Numbered from the stretch's first letter, positions 16,454 to 25,937 are shown. The stretch: DNA of 64,000 nucleotides from Streptomyces mayonensis (GCF_018982965.1 NZ_JACBYP010000001.1:146138-210137); one strand, 5' to 3'. Notes: generated by a model from the sequence alone, not told the origin. A program made the numbers and translations.

Positions 16454-17620
16454 ATGGCTGTTCACCCCAGCGCCGGAGCCGGTACGCACGACGGCCATCA
16501 CGGCACGCACAATGACCTGCACTCCGAGCGGGGTGCCCTGGTCGGGGAGCATCCCGGCCGGGCGGCGAACCCGGTAATCAAGGTTCACGACATCGCGTGG
16601 CTGGAGTTCGTCAAGCCCGACCTGGACCGGGCCGAGGCCTTCGGCCGGGCGTTCGGCTTCGTCACGTCGTACCGTGACGGGCGCGAACTGCATCTGCGGG
16701 GGACGCAGGCGGGGGCCCCGTGCGTGATCATCCACAAGGGGCGCAGGTCGCGGTTCCTCGGTCCGGCCTTCCGCGCCGCCGACACCCGCGATCTGCTGCG
16801 GCTCGGCGACACCCTCGGTACCCGGGTGCAGGCCCTGCCCAAGACGCTGGGCGGTTCTGTCGTGGATCTGCTCGACCCCAACGGTCTACGGGTCCGGGTC
16901 GTCGCCGACACGGATGAGCTCCCCGCCCTCTCGGCGCAGGAGCCGCTGCGCTTCAACTTCGGCGGCGAGCTCGACCGGATCAACGGCATCCAGCGGCCGC
17001 CCCGCGAGCCGGCGGGCGTCAGGCGCCTGGGGCATGTGGTTCTGCAGTCGACGACCTACATGGGGACGCTGAACTGGTACCTGGAGCACCTCGGCCTCAT
17101 CGTCAGCGACTTCCTCTATTACGAGGGGCAGCGCGATCGAGGCCCGACCATGAGTTTCGTCCGCTGCGACCGGGGCGACACTCTGACCGACCACCACACC
17201 CTGGCCCTGACCCTGGGGCCGTCCAACCGCTACGTCCACTCGGCCTACGAGGTGACCGACCTCGACGTGCTGGCGGCCGGCGGCCAGTACCTGCTCGATC
17301 AGGGGTACTTCCGCTCCTGGGGCATCGGCCGACACAACCAGGGCAGCCAGATCTTCGACTACTGGCGCGACCCCGACGGCTTCCTCGTCGAGCACTTCAC
17401 CGACGGTGACATGTTCGACAGCACTCTGGAGCCCGGCTGGGCGCCGATGACGGCATCCCGCCTGGCGCAGTGGGGCCCTCCCGCCACCAAGGACTTCCTG
17501 GGCATAAACCCCGGCCGGGAGTCCCTGCGCGAGCTGCGCTCGATGGTGACCGCTCTCCGTGAAGACAACGAGTTCGACCTGTCGCGCCTGCGCGGCCTGC
17601 TGAAAGTGGCTACGTCATGA
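16454..17620 (+). CDS. type I extradiol dioxygenase, VOC superfamily (catechol 2,3-dioxygenase-like)
   Basis: 388 residues from the ATG six bases after AGGAGGTGG. After a histidine-rich N-terminal tail (residues 1-40) there are two VOC domains. The C-terminal one carries the iron-ligand triad of extradiol dioxygenases: H194 (RRLGHVVLQ), H262 (YVHSAYEV) and E313 (FLVEHFTDGD). The enzyme should open a catechol-type ring next to the hydroxyls. It heads an operon with an FAH-family hydrolase, an acyl-CoA ligase and a flavin monooxygenase, which together fit hydroxylation and meta-cleavage of an aromatic acid. The substrate is not evident. The His-rich N-tail (HDGHHGTHNDLH) is unusual and might bind metal. 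Confidence 0.87.
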   Translation: MAVHPSAGAGTHDGHHGTHNDLHSERGALVGEHPGRAANPVIKVHDIAWLEFVKPDLDRAEAFGRAFGFVTSYRDGRELHLRGTQAGAPCVIIHKGRRSRFLGPAFRAADTRDLLRLGDTLGTRVQALPKTLGGSVVDLLDPNGLRVRVVADTDELPALSAQEPLRFNFGGELDRINGIQRPPREPAGVRRLGHVVLQSTTYMGTLNWYLEHLGLIVSDFLYYEGQRDRGPTMSFVRCDRGDTLTDHHTLALTLGPSNRYVHSAYEVTDLDVLAAGGQYLLDQGYFRSWGIGRHNQGSQIFDYWRDPDGFLVEHFTDGDMFDSTLEPGWAPMTASRLAQWGPPATKDFLGINPGRESLRELRSMVTALREDNEFDLSRLRGLLKVATS

Positions 17621-18555
17621 GCATTTCCGTCCTGCGTACCAACGACGCATGGTGGGTGCGTACGCCCACCGGCGCGGCGAAGATCGAAACGAGCGCCGCC
17701 ACCACCGGAGAGCTCCTCGCCGACCGTGCGGCGATCGACAAGGCCGCGGCGAGCGAGGGGACGGTCCCTGTCGAGCGCCTCGGTCTCGTCTCCCCCGTCA
17801 CCGCGCCGTGCCGGGTCGTCGCTCAGATGACCAACTTCCGGTCACACATCGCGGACGCCGGCATGAACCCCGACACCGTGCCGCTGACGTTCTTCCGCAA
17901 GACGTCGGGCTCGATCTCCGGACCGTTCGACGACGTCGTCAAGCCGGCCCACGTCCAGTTCCTCGACTACGAGGTCGAGATCGGCATCGTCTTCGGCCGG
18001 TCGATGCCGGTCGGCACGAGGATCATGGCGGAGAACATCGCGGACTACGTCGCGGGCCTGGTGGTCACGAACGACGTCAGCGCCCGCGACGTGCAGCTGC
18101 CCAAGACCCAGTTCTTCGAGGCCAAGTCCTATCCGACGTTCACCCCAGTCGGACCGGAGATCGTCCTTCTCGACGCCGACGAACTCAAGCGGTTCACCGA
18201 CCTCAGGCTTCGTCTCAAGGTCAACGGGGAGGTCCGTCAGGACGCCATGGTCGCCGGGGACATGGTGTTCCAGCCGCTTGAGGCACTACAGGCCCTCACC
18301 CGCTTCCAGCGTCTCGACGCAGGCGATCTGCTCCTGACTGGTACGCCCATCGGGACCGCACTCGGCGCTCCGCCCAAGGCGGTGCAGTTCATCGCCTCGC
18401 TCCTGCCCGCTCACCTGAAGTGGAAGGCCTTCTTCAAGCGCCAGGCCGGCAACCCGCGCTATCTCCATGACGGTGACGTCATCGAGGCCGGAGTCGCCAC
18501 CGACGACGGCGCCATCGACCTCGGCACCCAGCACACCGTCGTTCGGTTCACCTGA
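17617..18555 (+). CDS. fumarylacetoacetate hydrolase (FAH) family protein
   Basis: 312 residues. The C-terminal FAH domain (about 95-310) shows SGSISGPFDDVV, the metal-site region LDYEVEIGIVFGR, NDVSARDVQ, and the substrate-proximal KSYPTFTPVGP. Members hydrolyse or decarboxylate the ring-opened diketo acids produced by extradiol dioxygenases. The ATG overlaps the dioxygenase stop (ATGA), which supports consecutive steps. It could be a C-C hydrolase or a 2-hydroxyhepta-2,4-dienedioate isomerase; sequence alone does not decide. Confidence 0.87.
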   Translation: MSISVLRTNDAWWVRTPTGAAKIETSAATTGELLADRAAIDKAAASEGTVPVERLGLVSPVTAPCRVVAQMTNFRSHIADAGMNPDTVPLTFFRKTSGSISGPFDDVVKPAHVQFLDYEVEIGIVFGRSMPVGTRIMAENIADYVAGLVVTNDVSARDVQLPKTQFFEAKSYPTFTPVGPEIVLLDADELKRFTDLRLRLKVNGEVRQDAMVAGDMVFQPLEALQALTRFQRLDAGDLLLTGTPIGTALGAPPKAVQFIASLLPAHLKWKAFFKRQAGNPRYLHDGDVIEAGVATDDGAIDLGTQHTVVRFT

Positions 18556-18578
18556 GCGGCAGCACCGAAGGAAACACC

Positions 18579-18980
18579 ATGTCGACGACCGCGCACACCG
18601 CACAGACCGCCCAGGGCGACCCGAGACCGCTGCGCCTGTCCCTGAGGGTCTGGGGCTGCTACATGATGACCGTCGGGGCACTGCTCTTCCTGGTGCCGAA
18701 CCAGCTCATCGGCCTGTTCGGCTTCCCCGACATCGAGGACAACTGGATCCGTGTCTTCGGAGCCCTGATCCTCAACCTCGGCCTCGTCTACTTCCCGATG
18801 GCCCGTGACCTGCCCGCGGCCTTCGTGCGCTGGTGCATCTACTCGCGCTACCTCTTCTTCTGCTTCGCCACCGTCATCGTGATCGCGGACTGGCTGCCGG
18901 CCGGACTGCTGGTCTTCGGTGCCTGGGACGCGCTCAACGCGACGTGGGCTTGGTACGGCTACCGAAAGGCTTCACTGTGA
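18579..18980 (+). CDS. small integral membrane protein in the dioxygenase operon
   Basis: 133 residues with about four hydrophobic segments (roughly 22-45, 55-75, 85-105, 108-125) and conserved-looking aromatic residues (RVWGCYMM, NWIRVFGALI, WDALNATWAWYGY). No catalytic motif is visible. Its GTGA overlap with the acyl-CoA ligase gene shows it belongs to the operon. It could assist uptake, or form a membrane partner for the monooxygenase or ligase. The family is not recognised. Confidence 0.75.
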   Translation: MSTTAHTAQTAQGDPRPLRLSLRVWGCYMMTVGALLFLVPNQLIGLFGFPDIEDNWIRVFGALILNLGLVYFPMARDLPAAFVRWCIYSRYLFFCFATVIVIADWLPAGLLVFGAWDALNATWAWYGYRKASL

Positions 18981-20890
18981 CCGAGTTCTGGCCCGAACGG
19001 TACGACCGCCCCGAGGACCTGGCCGCGATCGAAGCGGTACCTCTGGCTGCCCGCGGCCTGCCTGCCACGACATACGACGTGCTGAGCCGCGCCGCCGGCC
19101 TTTGGCCGGAGCGCACGGCCCTCTCGGTGATGCCCGAGGCCGCGCGCTGGCGCGAGCCCGTCACGGTGACGTTCGCCGAGCTCCACGCACACGTCAACCG
19201 TGTCGCGAACCTCTTCTACGGCCTCGGCGTCCGGCGCGAGGACGCCGTCGCACTCCTGTCCCCCAACTGCCAGGACCTGATCGTCGCGACGCTGGCGGCC
19301 GAAACCGCCGGTGTCGCGGCCCCCGTCAACGGCGCGCTCAACCCGGCCCACGTGCGGGAGCTGCTACGGCTCTCGGGCGCCCGGGTTCTGGTGGCCGCCG
19401 GCCCCGAGCTCGACGAGGCGCTGTGGGCGGCGGCCCTTGAGCTGGCGCGTGGCGGAGCGGTGCGTGCCCTGGTCGCCCTGCGGCCCACCGGAGCGGACGG
19501 CGCGGCGCCGCCGCTGCCGTCCATCGAGGGTGTCGTGGTCGGCTACCTGTCCGAAGCGGCGGAGCCGTTCCCGGGCGAGGAGTTCCTCGGGACAGCGCCC
19601 ACCGCCGACGACATCGCGGCCGTCTTCCACACCGGTGGTACCACCGGACTGCCGAAACTCGCGGCGCACACCCACACCAACGAGGTCAGCGACGCCTGGA
19701 TGATCGGCGCCAACACCGCGGCGGACGAGGACTCGGTCGTCTTCGCCGCGTTGCCGCTGTTTCACGTCAACGCCCTCGTGGTCACGCTCCTCTCACCGCT
19801 GCTGAAGGGACAGCAGGTGGTGTGGGCGGGACCGCTGGGCTACCGCGACATCCCGCTGTTCAAGGACTTCTGGCGCATCGTCGAGCACTACCGCGTCGCC
19901 ACGATGAGCGCCGTGCCGACCGTGTACGCGGCCCTGGCCACGTGTCCGGTCGACGGAGCCGACATCAGCTCGATGCGCTACCTGGTCGTCGGCGCCTCCG
20001 CGCTCCCGGAGGGCGTACGGAACAGCTTCGAGGCGGCGACCGGGATCCCGCTCCTCGAAGGGTACGGACTGACCGAGGCGACGTGCGCCAGCGTCCGCGG
20101 CTTCCTGGACGTGCGACGGCCCGGCTCGGTCGGGCAGCGGATGCCGTACCAGCACATCAAGATCGTCGACGTCGACGCCGTGCCCGGCGTCCTGGCCGCC
20201 GAGCTGCCGGCCGGCGAGGTCGGCACGGTCCTCATCAGCGGCCCCACCGTCTTTCCCGGCTACGTCCAGGGCCGTGACGAGCATGGATACCACATCGACA
20301 GCCTGGGAAAGGTCGTAGACGGATGGCTCGACACCGGCGACCTGGGCTACCTCGACAAGGAGGGCTTTCTCCACCTCACCGGGCGGGCGAAAGACCTCAT
20401 CATCCGCGGGGGCCACAACATGGACCCCCGGGTGATCGAGGACGCCCTGCTCACGCACCCTGCGGTCACCGGAGCACAAGCGGTGGGCCAGCCGGACCGT
20501 CGGGCGGGTGAGGTGCCGGTGGCGTACGTGACCGTCGCGGACCGCGATGTAACGGAGGACGAACTCCGCGCCTGGGCCGCCGCACACGTCAGCGAGGCGG
20601 CAGCCGCCCCCAAAGCGGTCCGCGTCCAGGACACCCTGCCTCTCACCGCCGTGGGCAAGCCGTACAAGCTTCCGCTCCGCGCTGATGCCACACGCCGTGT
20701 GCTGGCCGACGTCCTGCGGGACATCGACGACGTCGAGCAGGTCATCGCCGAGGCCGAATCAGGTGCGGTGACAGCCACGGTGAGGCTGCGCGCCTCGGCG
20801 TCGGCCCTCACCACCGCCGAAGTGGAACGCAGGGTGGTGGATTACACCGTGCCCTGCCGCATCGTCACAAAGCAACCAGGAGACGCCTGA
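18977..20890 (+). CDS. acyl-CoA synthetase (AMP-binding, ANL superfamily)
   Basis: 637 residues from the GTG at 18977 that overlaps the preceding stop. The ATP-binding P-loop HTGGTTGLPKLAAHTH is near residue 215. Other ANL motifs are EGYGLTEATCA, the hinge-side DTGDLGYLD and GRAKDLIIRGGHNMDP, and a C-terminal domain with the catalytic lysine region TAVGKPYKLPL. The length is about 100 residues above the usual 520-550 because of a C-terminal extension (about 570-637). It should activate an aromatic or aliphatic acid as the CoA thioester, either before ring attack or after side-chain release. Confidence 0.9.
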   Translation: MTEFWPERYDRPEDLAAIEAVPLAARGLPATTYDVLSRAAGLWPERTALSVMPEAARWREPVTVTFAELHAHVNRVANLFYGLGVRREDAVALLSPNCQDLIVATLAAETAGVAAPVNGALNPAHVRELLRLSGARVLVAAGPELDEALWAAALELARGGAVRALVALRPTGADGAAPPLPSIEGVVVGYLSEAAEPFPGEEFLGTAPTADDIAAVFHTGGTTGLPKLAAHTHTNEVSDAWMIGANTAADEDSVVFAALPLFHVNALVVTLLSPLLKGQQVVWAGPLGYRDIPLFKDFWRIVEHYRVATMSAVPTVYAALATCPVDGADISSMRYLVVGASALPEGVRNSFEAATGIPLLEGYGLTEATCASVRGFLDVRRPGSVGQRMPYQHIKIVDVDAVPGVLAAELPAGEVGTVLISGPTVFPGYVQGRDEHGYHIDSLGKVVDGWLDTGDLGYLDKEGFLHLTGRAKDLIIRGGHNMDPRVIEDALLTHPAVTGAQAVGQPDRRAGEVPVAYVTVADRDVTEDELRAWAAAHVSEAAAAPKAVRVQDTLPLTAVGKPYKLPLRADATRRVLADVLRDIDDVEQVIAEAESGAVTATVRLRASASALTTAEVERRVVDYTVPCRIVTKQPGDA

Positions 20891-20891
20891 C

Positions 20892-21230
20892 ATGTCACTC
20901 ACCATCCTCACCCTCGTCCTGGCTGTCTGGTTCGGACTGATGGGCGCCGCAAAGGTCCTGGCCATCCCCGCGATGGCCGAGCGAGCGGGTCATGTCGGGT
21001 TCAGCGTCGGCGCCTACAGGGGCATCGGCCTGCTCGAACTCATCGGTGTGATCGGCCTGTTCGCCGGATGGGCGGTGACGGGCGTCGGCATCGCCGCCGC
21101 GGCGGGATTCCTGTTGCTGCTCGCCGGTGCGGCCCTGGCGCACTTGCGTGCCGGGGACCGAGTGCTCGGCGTGGCGCCGGTGGTTGTCTCGGCCGCCTTG
21201 GTAGCGGGCTACCTGGTCGTCCTCCTCTAG
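20892..21230 (+). CDS. DoxX-like small membrane protein
   Basis: 112 residues with four membrane helices and the DoxX-like opening WFGLMGAAKVLAIPAM, then GFSVGAYRGIGLLELIGVIGLFAGW. DoxX-family proteins are often next to oxidoreductases of aromatic or thiosulfate metabolism, and their role is poorly defined. It starts one base after the ligase stop, so the two are cotranscribed. It is the second small membrane protein of this operon. Confidence 0.8.
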   Translation: MSLTILTLVLAVWFGLMGAAKVLAIPAMAERAGHVGFSVGAYRGIGLLELIGVIGLFAGWAVTGVGIAAAAGFLLLLAGAALAHLRAGDRVLGVAPVVVSAALVAGYLVVLL

Positions 21231-21261
21231 ATCATCGCCGTAGAAGACAGTCGTACGAGAA

Positions 21262-23037
21262 ATGGGCCGCAAGATGAGCAAGCAGGCACCCCCGAAACGA
21301 GGGCAGGCACCCGAAGCCGAGACGGTCGAGACAACGTCGGTGCTGGTGGTCGGCGCCGGCCCTGTCGGCCTGACGCTGGCCATGGAACTCGAACATCACG
21401 GCGTGGAGGCCCTGCTTGTGGAGAGGAACCTCTCCACAACCCGGCACCCGAAGATGGACGTCACCAACGGGCGCAGCATGGAGCTGTACCGGCGGCTCGG
21501 AGTCGCCGACGAGCTCCGCAAGATCGCCATCCCGGCTGACCACCCCACCAGCGTGACGTGGGCGACGAGCGCGGTGGGGTGGAAGCTCGCCTCCTTCGAC
21601 TACCCCTGTGTCGACGAGATGCGCGAGACGATCCGCGAGTGCAACGACGGCACCCTCCCACTGGAACCCTGGATGCGAGTATCCCAGGTCGTCCTGGAGC
21701 CGGCGCTGAGGGAAGTACTGGAAGCCCGCGCGAAACACGTCAGGGTGCAGTACGGCTGGACGCTGGAGAGCTTCGAGCAGGACACTGAAGGGGTCACCGC
21801 CCACCTGATGTCCGATGACGGCAGCCGTCGGCGTACGGTCCGGGCGCAGTATCTCGCCGGATGCGACGGCGCCGGCAGCCGCACCCGCAGACAGCTCGGC
21901 ATCAGCCTGGACGAGACCGATCTGCGCCGCATGCTCATCAAGGAACTCGGACTTCCGCGCACCGCCGCGATGCTGGCCCGCTCCTTCAGAGCGACGGGGG
22001 AGCGGCCGATGGACGGCCGCATCTACCTCGTGCACTTCACGACGCCCGAACCCGAGATCTTCCGGCGATTCGGAAACGTCTGGCACCTCCAGTCTCCGGA
22101 GGGCTGGACGGTGATCTCGCAGAACGACGGCGACACCTTCACCCTGCACGCCCCGCTCGGCATGGGCATCGACGCCGACCGCATCGACCCCCGCGAGTTC
22201 GTCTACGAACGCATCGGCCGCCGCTTCGAGATGAACGTCCTGGTCGCCAACGCCTGGACACCGCGTCTCACCGTGGCCGACGCGTACGGCAGCGGCCGGG
22301 TATGGCTCGCCGGCGACGCAGTGCATCAGGTGCCCCCCACCGGGGGCTACGGAATGAACACCGGTGTCGGCGACGCGATCGGGCTCGGCTGGGCACTCGC
22401 CGCGGTGCTCCAGGGCTGGGGCACCCCCGGTCTGCTGCGCGCCTACGAACACGAGCGGCGAGGGGTGGCGCTGCGCAACCGCACGGCCGCCGCCCGGCAC
22501 AGTGTCATACGGGGAGCGGTCAAGGCCGCGTACAGGACCGACGTGCACAGCGAACGCTGGGTCGGGGCCCGTGCCCGCAGGCAGCTCGGGCGGGAGATCA
22601 GAGACCTCGGGAACCTGGAGAACGAGGCCCTCGGCATCGAACTCGGCTATCGCTACGACACCTCACCCGTCATGTGGCATGAGACCGCAAGCCGACCCCC
22701 GCGCCAGACGATGGACGAGTACACACCCAGCACCTGGCCGGGGGCCCGCCCCCCGAGCGTTCTTCTCCAGGACGGACGGGCTCTGTTCGACCTCTTCCAC
22801 CACCATGGATTCACCCTGCTGCGGTTCGCCGACCACGACGTCACCGCGCTCACCGCCGCCGCCGCCGAGCGGGGCGTGCCGCTGGAGGTCGTCGACGTGC
22901 GTGACGTACACACCCGTGCGCTGTACGAGCGCGACCTCGTTCTCATCCGCCCTGACCAGCATGTCGCCTGGCGTGGAGACACCGCTCCGCTGGAGCCCGT
23001 ACGCGTCATGGACCGGATTCGGGGCGCCCACAACTGA
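21262..23037 (+). CDS. FAD-dependent aromatic monooxygenase (PheA/MhpA-type)
   Basis: 591 residues. The Rossmann motif VVGAGPVGLTLAMELEHHG is at about 32-50. The second FAD motif (about 350) reads WLAGDAVHQVPPTGGYGMNTGVGDA. A C-terminal thioredoxin-like domain (about 490-580) is typical of phenol hydroxylase and MhpA relatives. It would use NAD(P)H and O2 to hydroxylate a phenolic acid, giving the diol for the dioxygenase at the start of the operon. ATG at 21274 is an alternative start. A strong hairpin at 23074-23110 ends the operon. Confidence 0.9.
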   Translation: MGRKMSKQAPPKRGQAPEAETVETTSVLVVGAGPVGLTLAMELEHHGVEALLVERNLSTTRHPKMDVTNGRSMELYRRLGVADELRKIAIPADHPTSVTWATSAVGWKLASFDYPCVDEMRETIRECNDGTLPLEPWMRVSQVVLEPALREVLEARAKHVRVQYGWTLESFEQDTEGVTAHLMSDDGSRRRTVRAQYLAGCDGAGSRTRRQLGISLDETDLRRMLIKELGLPRTAAMLARSFRATGERPMDGRIYLVHFTTPEPEIFRRFGNVWHLQSPEGWTVISQNDGDTFTLHAPLGMGIDADRIDPREFVYERIGRRFEMNVLVANAWTPRLTVADAYGSGRVWLAGDAVHQVPPTGGYGMNTGVGDAIGLGWALAAVLQGWGTPGLLRAYEHERRGVALRNRTAAARHSVIRGAVKAAYRTDVHSERWVGARARRQLGREIRDLGNLENEALGIELGYRYDTSPVMWHETASRPPRQTMDEYTPSTWPGARPPSVLLQDGRALFDLFHHHGFTLLRFADHDVTALTAAAAERGVPLEVVDVRDVHTRALYERDLVLIRPDQHVAWRGDTAPLEPVRVMDRIRGAHN

Positions 23038-23073
23038 GCCGTTCCGAGTAAAGCCGCCCCGGACAGGGGGTGA

Positions 23074-23110
23074 GTGGGCGCCGGCGTATTGAGGGTGCGC
23101 CGGCGCCCAC
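23074..23110 (+). terminator. hairpin terminator of the dioxygenase operon
   Basis: Perfect 13-bp inverted repeat, GTGGGCGCCGGCG with its complement, around an 11-base loop, beginning 37 bases after the monooxygenase stop. There is no T-run, as is common for Streptomyces terminators. Confidence 0.75.
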
Positions 23111-23215
23111 GGTTTCGGTCCACTTCGGCGTACGTGACTCATCGCCAAAAGGATGATGCGTCAACTCATGTGCGCGCCGGGTGATGCGTCATCCGTACGG
23201 AGAGGTAGAACTGCC

Positions 23216-23380
23216 ATGAGCGACAAGAAGATCATCGCGCTCGCGGGAGCGACAGGTGCGCAGAGCGACGGTGTCCTCAGCGCCTCCGTCCTCGGCGAGC
23301 ACCAGGGCGACGTGTGCAGGGCGCTCTCGCGCAAGTCCGGCGACAAGTTCGAGGCCGTCGAGACGGTGGCCTCGCCCTAG
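23216..23380 (+). pseudogene. truncated NmrA-type NAD(P)-binding protein
   Basis: From the ATG at 23216 the frame begins MSDKKIIALAGATGAQSDGVL, the dinucleotide-binding start of NmrA-like reductases (normally GATGAQGG). It continues to RALSRKSGDKFEAVETVASP and stops after 54 codons, against about 290 for the family. The two-glycine element is already altered. A fragment of another enzyme follows directly, so this looks like a deletion junction. Confidence 0.6.
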
Positions 23381-23429
23381 GGCTCCCCGCAGTTGTTCGG
23401 CTGTGCCGCCTGGGGCAGATCGAGCAGGA

Positions 23430-23620
23430 GCTTGACGGCGGCGACCGACCACACCATCGTCATCGGCCGCGCCCTGCGCATGGACGTGGGACCCGCCGAG
23501 CCCCGGGTCTTCTACCAGGGCAGGTTCGGCGGCTACCGCGCCCCCACCGTCTCATGCCCGCACCAGCCGCCGGGGGACCCGTGCCACGGCACGCACGCGG
23601 ATCCCCGCATCCTCACCTGA
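23430..23620 (+). pseudogene. 3' remnant of a flavin reductase-like protein
   Basis: A frame without its own start encodes DHTIVIGRALRMDVG, then EPRVFYQGRFGGYR. This is the C-terminal signature of HpaC-type flavin reductases (typically DHTIVIGEV...PLVFYRGRFG). The N-terminal FMN-binding part is missing. Such reductases partner flavin monooxygenases, so this may be the decayed end of the neighbouring operon. Confidence 0.55.
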
Positions 23621-23861
23621 GAAGGACCCCCGTGCCCATTACCTTCCAAGTAGAGCCCGGTTCGGGTTTGTGGCCTCCGGGGTCGGTATGGCTCGTTGCC
23701 CCTGTTGTTGATGATCCGGGGGGTGCTGTCGCCGGTCCTGGCGGCACCGGTGGGTCGCTGATGGAAGCATGTCCGCCTTCGGGCAGGGCTGCGTAATGTG
23801 GCTGCCGATCGCCGGTGCCCGGTGGGCCACCGGCTGCCACTCCGGGGAAGGAGAACACCCG
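23621..23861. other. probable left flank of an IS110-type element
   Basis: No gene is seen. This is the leader of the IS110 transposase fragment; IS110 elements lack clear terminal inverted repeats, so the end cannot be placed. Confidence 0.35.
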
Positions 23862-24228
23862 GTGACCAGCAACGACTTCGCCTCGATCGATGTGTTCTGC
23901 GCGCTGGACGTGGGCAAGACGGAACATCACGGCACGGCCCTGCTGCGGGACGGCCGCACCACGTTCGACAAGCCACTGCCTAACGGCGAGCCGAAGTCGC
24001 GCGAGCTGTTCGCCCGCCTGCAGCGCAAGGGGAAGGTCCTGGTCGTGGTCGACCAGCCGGCCTCCATCGGCACCCTGACGGTCACCGTTGCCCGCGCGAG
24101 CGGCTGCGAAGTGGCCTATCTGCCGGGCCTGTCCATGCGGCGGCTGGCCGACCTGCACCCCGGCTCCGGCAAGACCGACGCCCGCGACGCACGTGTCATC
24201 GCCGACGCCGCCCCGGTGTGCGGCGCTC
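23862..24228 (+). pseudogene. IS110-family transposase, N-terminal fragment
   Basis: From GTG after GGGGAAGGAG the frame gives the DEDD nuclease domain of IS110 transposases: DVFCALDVGKTEHHGTALL (first Asp), VVVDQPASIGTL (Asp), and SGKTDARDARVIADAA (paired Asp). After DAA the frame leaves the family. The C-terminal serine-containing domain is absent, so the protein is not functional. About 120 of 400 residues remain. Confidence 0.75.
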
Positions 24229-24387
24229 ACCCCGCGCGAGCGGGCCGCCGCCCTCGCGGCCCTCACCACCACCCATACCTCGGGCGCGGTCGAAGGCAGC
24301 GTCACCAGGATCAAGTTGCTGAAGAGACAGATGTACGGGCGGGCCAATTTCGACCTGCTGCGACGCTGCATTCTGCTTTCGCCATGA
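24229..24387 (+). pseudogene. ISL3-family transposase, C-terminal fragment
   Basis: In a different frame directly after the IS110 fragment lies SGAVEGSVTRIKLLKRQMYG, then RANFDLLRRCILLSP and a stop. This is the conserved C-terminus of ISL3 (IS204/IS1001) transposases. Its direct fusion to the IS110 fragment shows recombination between two insertion sequences. Confidence 0.7.
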
Positions 24388-25127
24388 TCAGCCCGCCACT
24401 GCCCCCAAATCAGCAACAGAGCCCAGAAGTTGAGCCAGAAGAGCCACAACTCGTGAACAAAGCCACCTCGGCCACGCTGTCGACCTCGTCATACGAGTCG
24501 GGCACCCCATCTTGGGCTCGCCATGGACGCCTCGCAGGTCTTTCGCGCCGATACCCCACACGACGCCCTGCGTGAGCTCGAGTTGGCCAGAGTGGTCTCC
24601 CTACAGCTCAACGACATCCGCTTCCCAGTAGGGCCCGACATCCGCGAGGAATCACGCCATCACCGGCTCCTCTCAGGCCCCGGGGCCGGTGATCTCGTCG
24701 GCCTCTTGGCCGCGCTCCCTCGATCTCGACCCTGTACGTCTGCGTCGAGATCTTCTCCGATGCCCTCGGCTGGATGGCAGCCAGCCGGGCAGCGACGGTG
24801 GCGCACATCGGCGCGACGCGGACACTCGCCGCTGCCTCCACGTTCGACCCTGCCGATCGTTGACAGGGGAACATGACGTCGCTGTTCTGTGGCGGTCGTT
24901 CGCCCCTGCCCATCGTCGGGGGAGCTGTGCGTAATCCGGGCAAGGTGGGTGCGCCGGGTACTCGGCAGCCAAAGACGCTGTCGCCGCAGCGTGCCCCGTT
25001 CGGGGCTAGTGCGAAATACATCGACCCAGTCCGATCAGCTCCGACGGTTTCGGTGGCGACCCAAGCCGGTGCCACATCCGGCCTGGAATGGTGCGACAGG
25101 CGTGCGACGGAGGCTCTGCGGGTTGTC
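24388..25127. other. gene-poor scar without a convincing gene
   Basis: Open frames here are short and lack a known family. One plus-strand frame (about 24722-24861) ends in LYVCVEIFSDALGWMAASRA and could be a decayed C-terminus of an unrecognised protein. No structural RNA was noticed. Confidence 0.45.
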
Positions 25128-25937
25128 CTACAGGCGCAACAGCACGACAAGACGTTGGTCCTGCTTGCTCATTGGAGCAAACGCCATGATGCGAACGGTG
25201 ATCTCCCTGCCAGCGTGGTAGGGCAGGGAGAATCTTCGTTCATCGCCATCGGGGTGAGCCTGCGCCTGATGGGTGGACCAGATTTCGCGTGCTTCGGTGT
25301 TCCCTTCAAGGATGTCGTCGCGGAGCCGGGGGAGTTCCGGGTTGTCGGGGTGTGTTGCAATGGCGAACCGGATCTGCGCGAGAAAGGGAATGGCCCAGTC
25401 CTCGCGCCAGTTGACGAGCTGGTCTCGTGCCTCTGGGTACAGGAATGCGAAGCGCATCAGGTTGCGCTCATAGGGGAGCCATGGGAACCAGTCCTCCTGC
25501 GGCTGGTTGTGCGCGACGATGTCCCAACAGAGATTCGAGACGTAAGCAGGGTGTGGAAGCAGCGAATCCAGCACCGCCTGCAAGTGGATGTCGGATTGCT
25601 GGTCAGGGCCGGCCTCGGGCGGAGGCGGAGCGTGTCCCAGTGCCAGCTGGTAGAGAACCACTCGCTCGGCATCTTCGAGCCTCAGCGTCATGGCCAGACG
25701 CTGCACGAACTGCTCCGACACGGGGCGTGGGCTGCCGCCCTCCAGCTGGCGATACCAAGAGCTCGCGACGCCGGTGAGGGAAGCTACCTCATCCTGGGTC
25801 AAACCCGGTTTCAAGCGCCTGCGCGTCGAATCGATACCGGGAATGCGACGGTGGTCCAGGCGTTCGCGCCAGCGGCGGAGCAAGGGGCCGAGCTCGGGGG
25901 ACAGCGAATGCTTACGTGTGTGGGCTGCGTCACTCAC
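25128..25937 (-). CDS. XRE-family regulator with MmyB-like ligand domain
   Basis: 269 residues from the GTG at 25937. An earlier TTG at 25988 would overlap an inverted repeat and was not preferred. The N-terminal helix-turn-helix (about 12-75) reads LLRRWRERLDHRRI...LTQDEVASLTGVASSWYRQLEGG. The remainder is an MmyB-like domain with LCWDIVAHNQPQEDWFPWL and a C-terminal RFSLPYHAGREITVRI. Such proteins are numerous in Streptomyces and their ligands are mostly unknown. It is divergent from the ImmA-like gene, and the two probably share control. Confidence 0.85.
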   Translation of the reverse strand: MSDAAHTRKHSLSPELGPLLRRWRERLDHRRIPGIDSTRRRLKPGLTQDEVASLTGVASSWYRQLEGGSPRPVSEQFVQRLAMTLRLEDAERVVLYQLALGHAPPPPEAGPDQQSDIHLQAVLDSLLPHPAYVSNLCWDIVAHNQPQEDWFPWLPYERNLMRFAFLYPEARDQLVNWREDWAIPFLAQIRFAIATHPDNPELPRLRDDILEGNTEAREIWSTHQAQAHPDGDERRFSLPYHAGREITVRIMAFAPMSKQDQRLVVLLRL

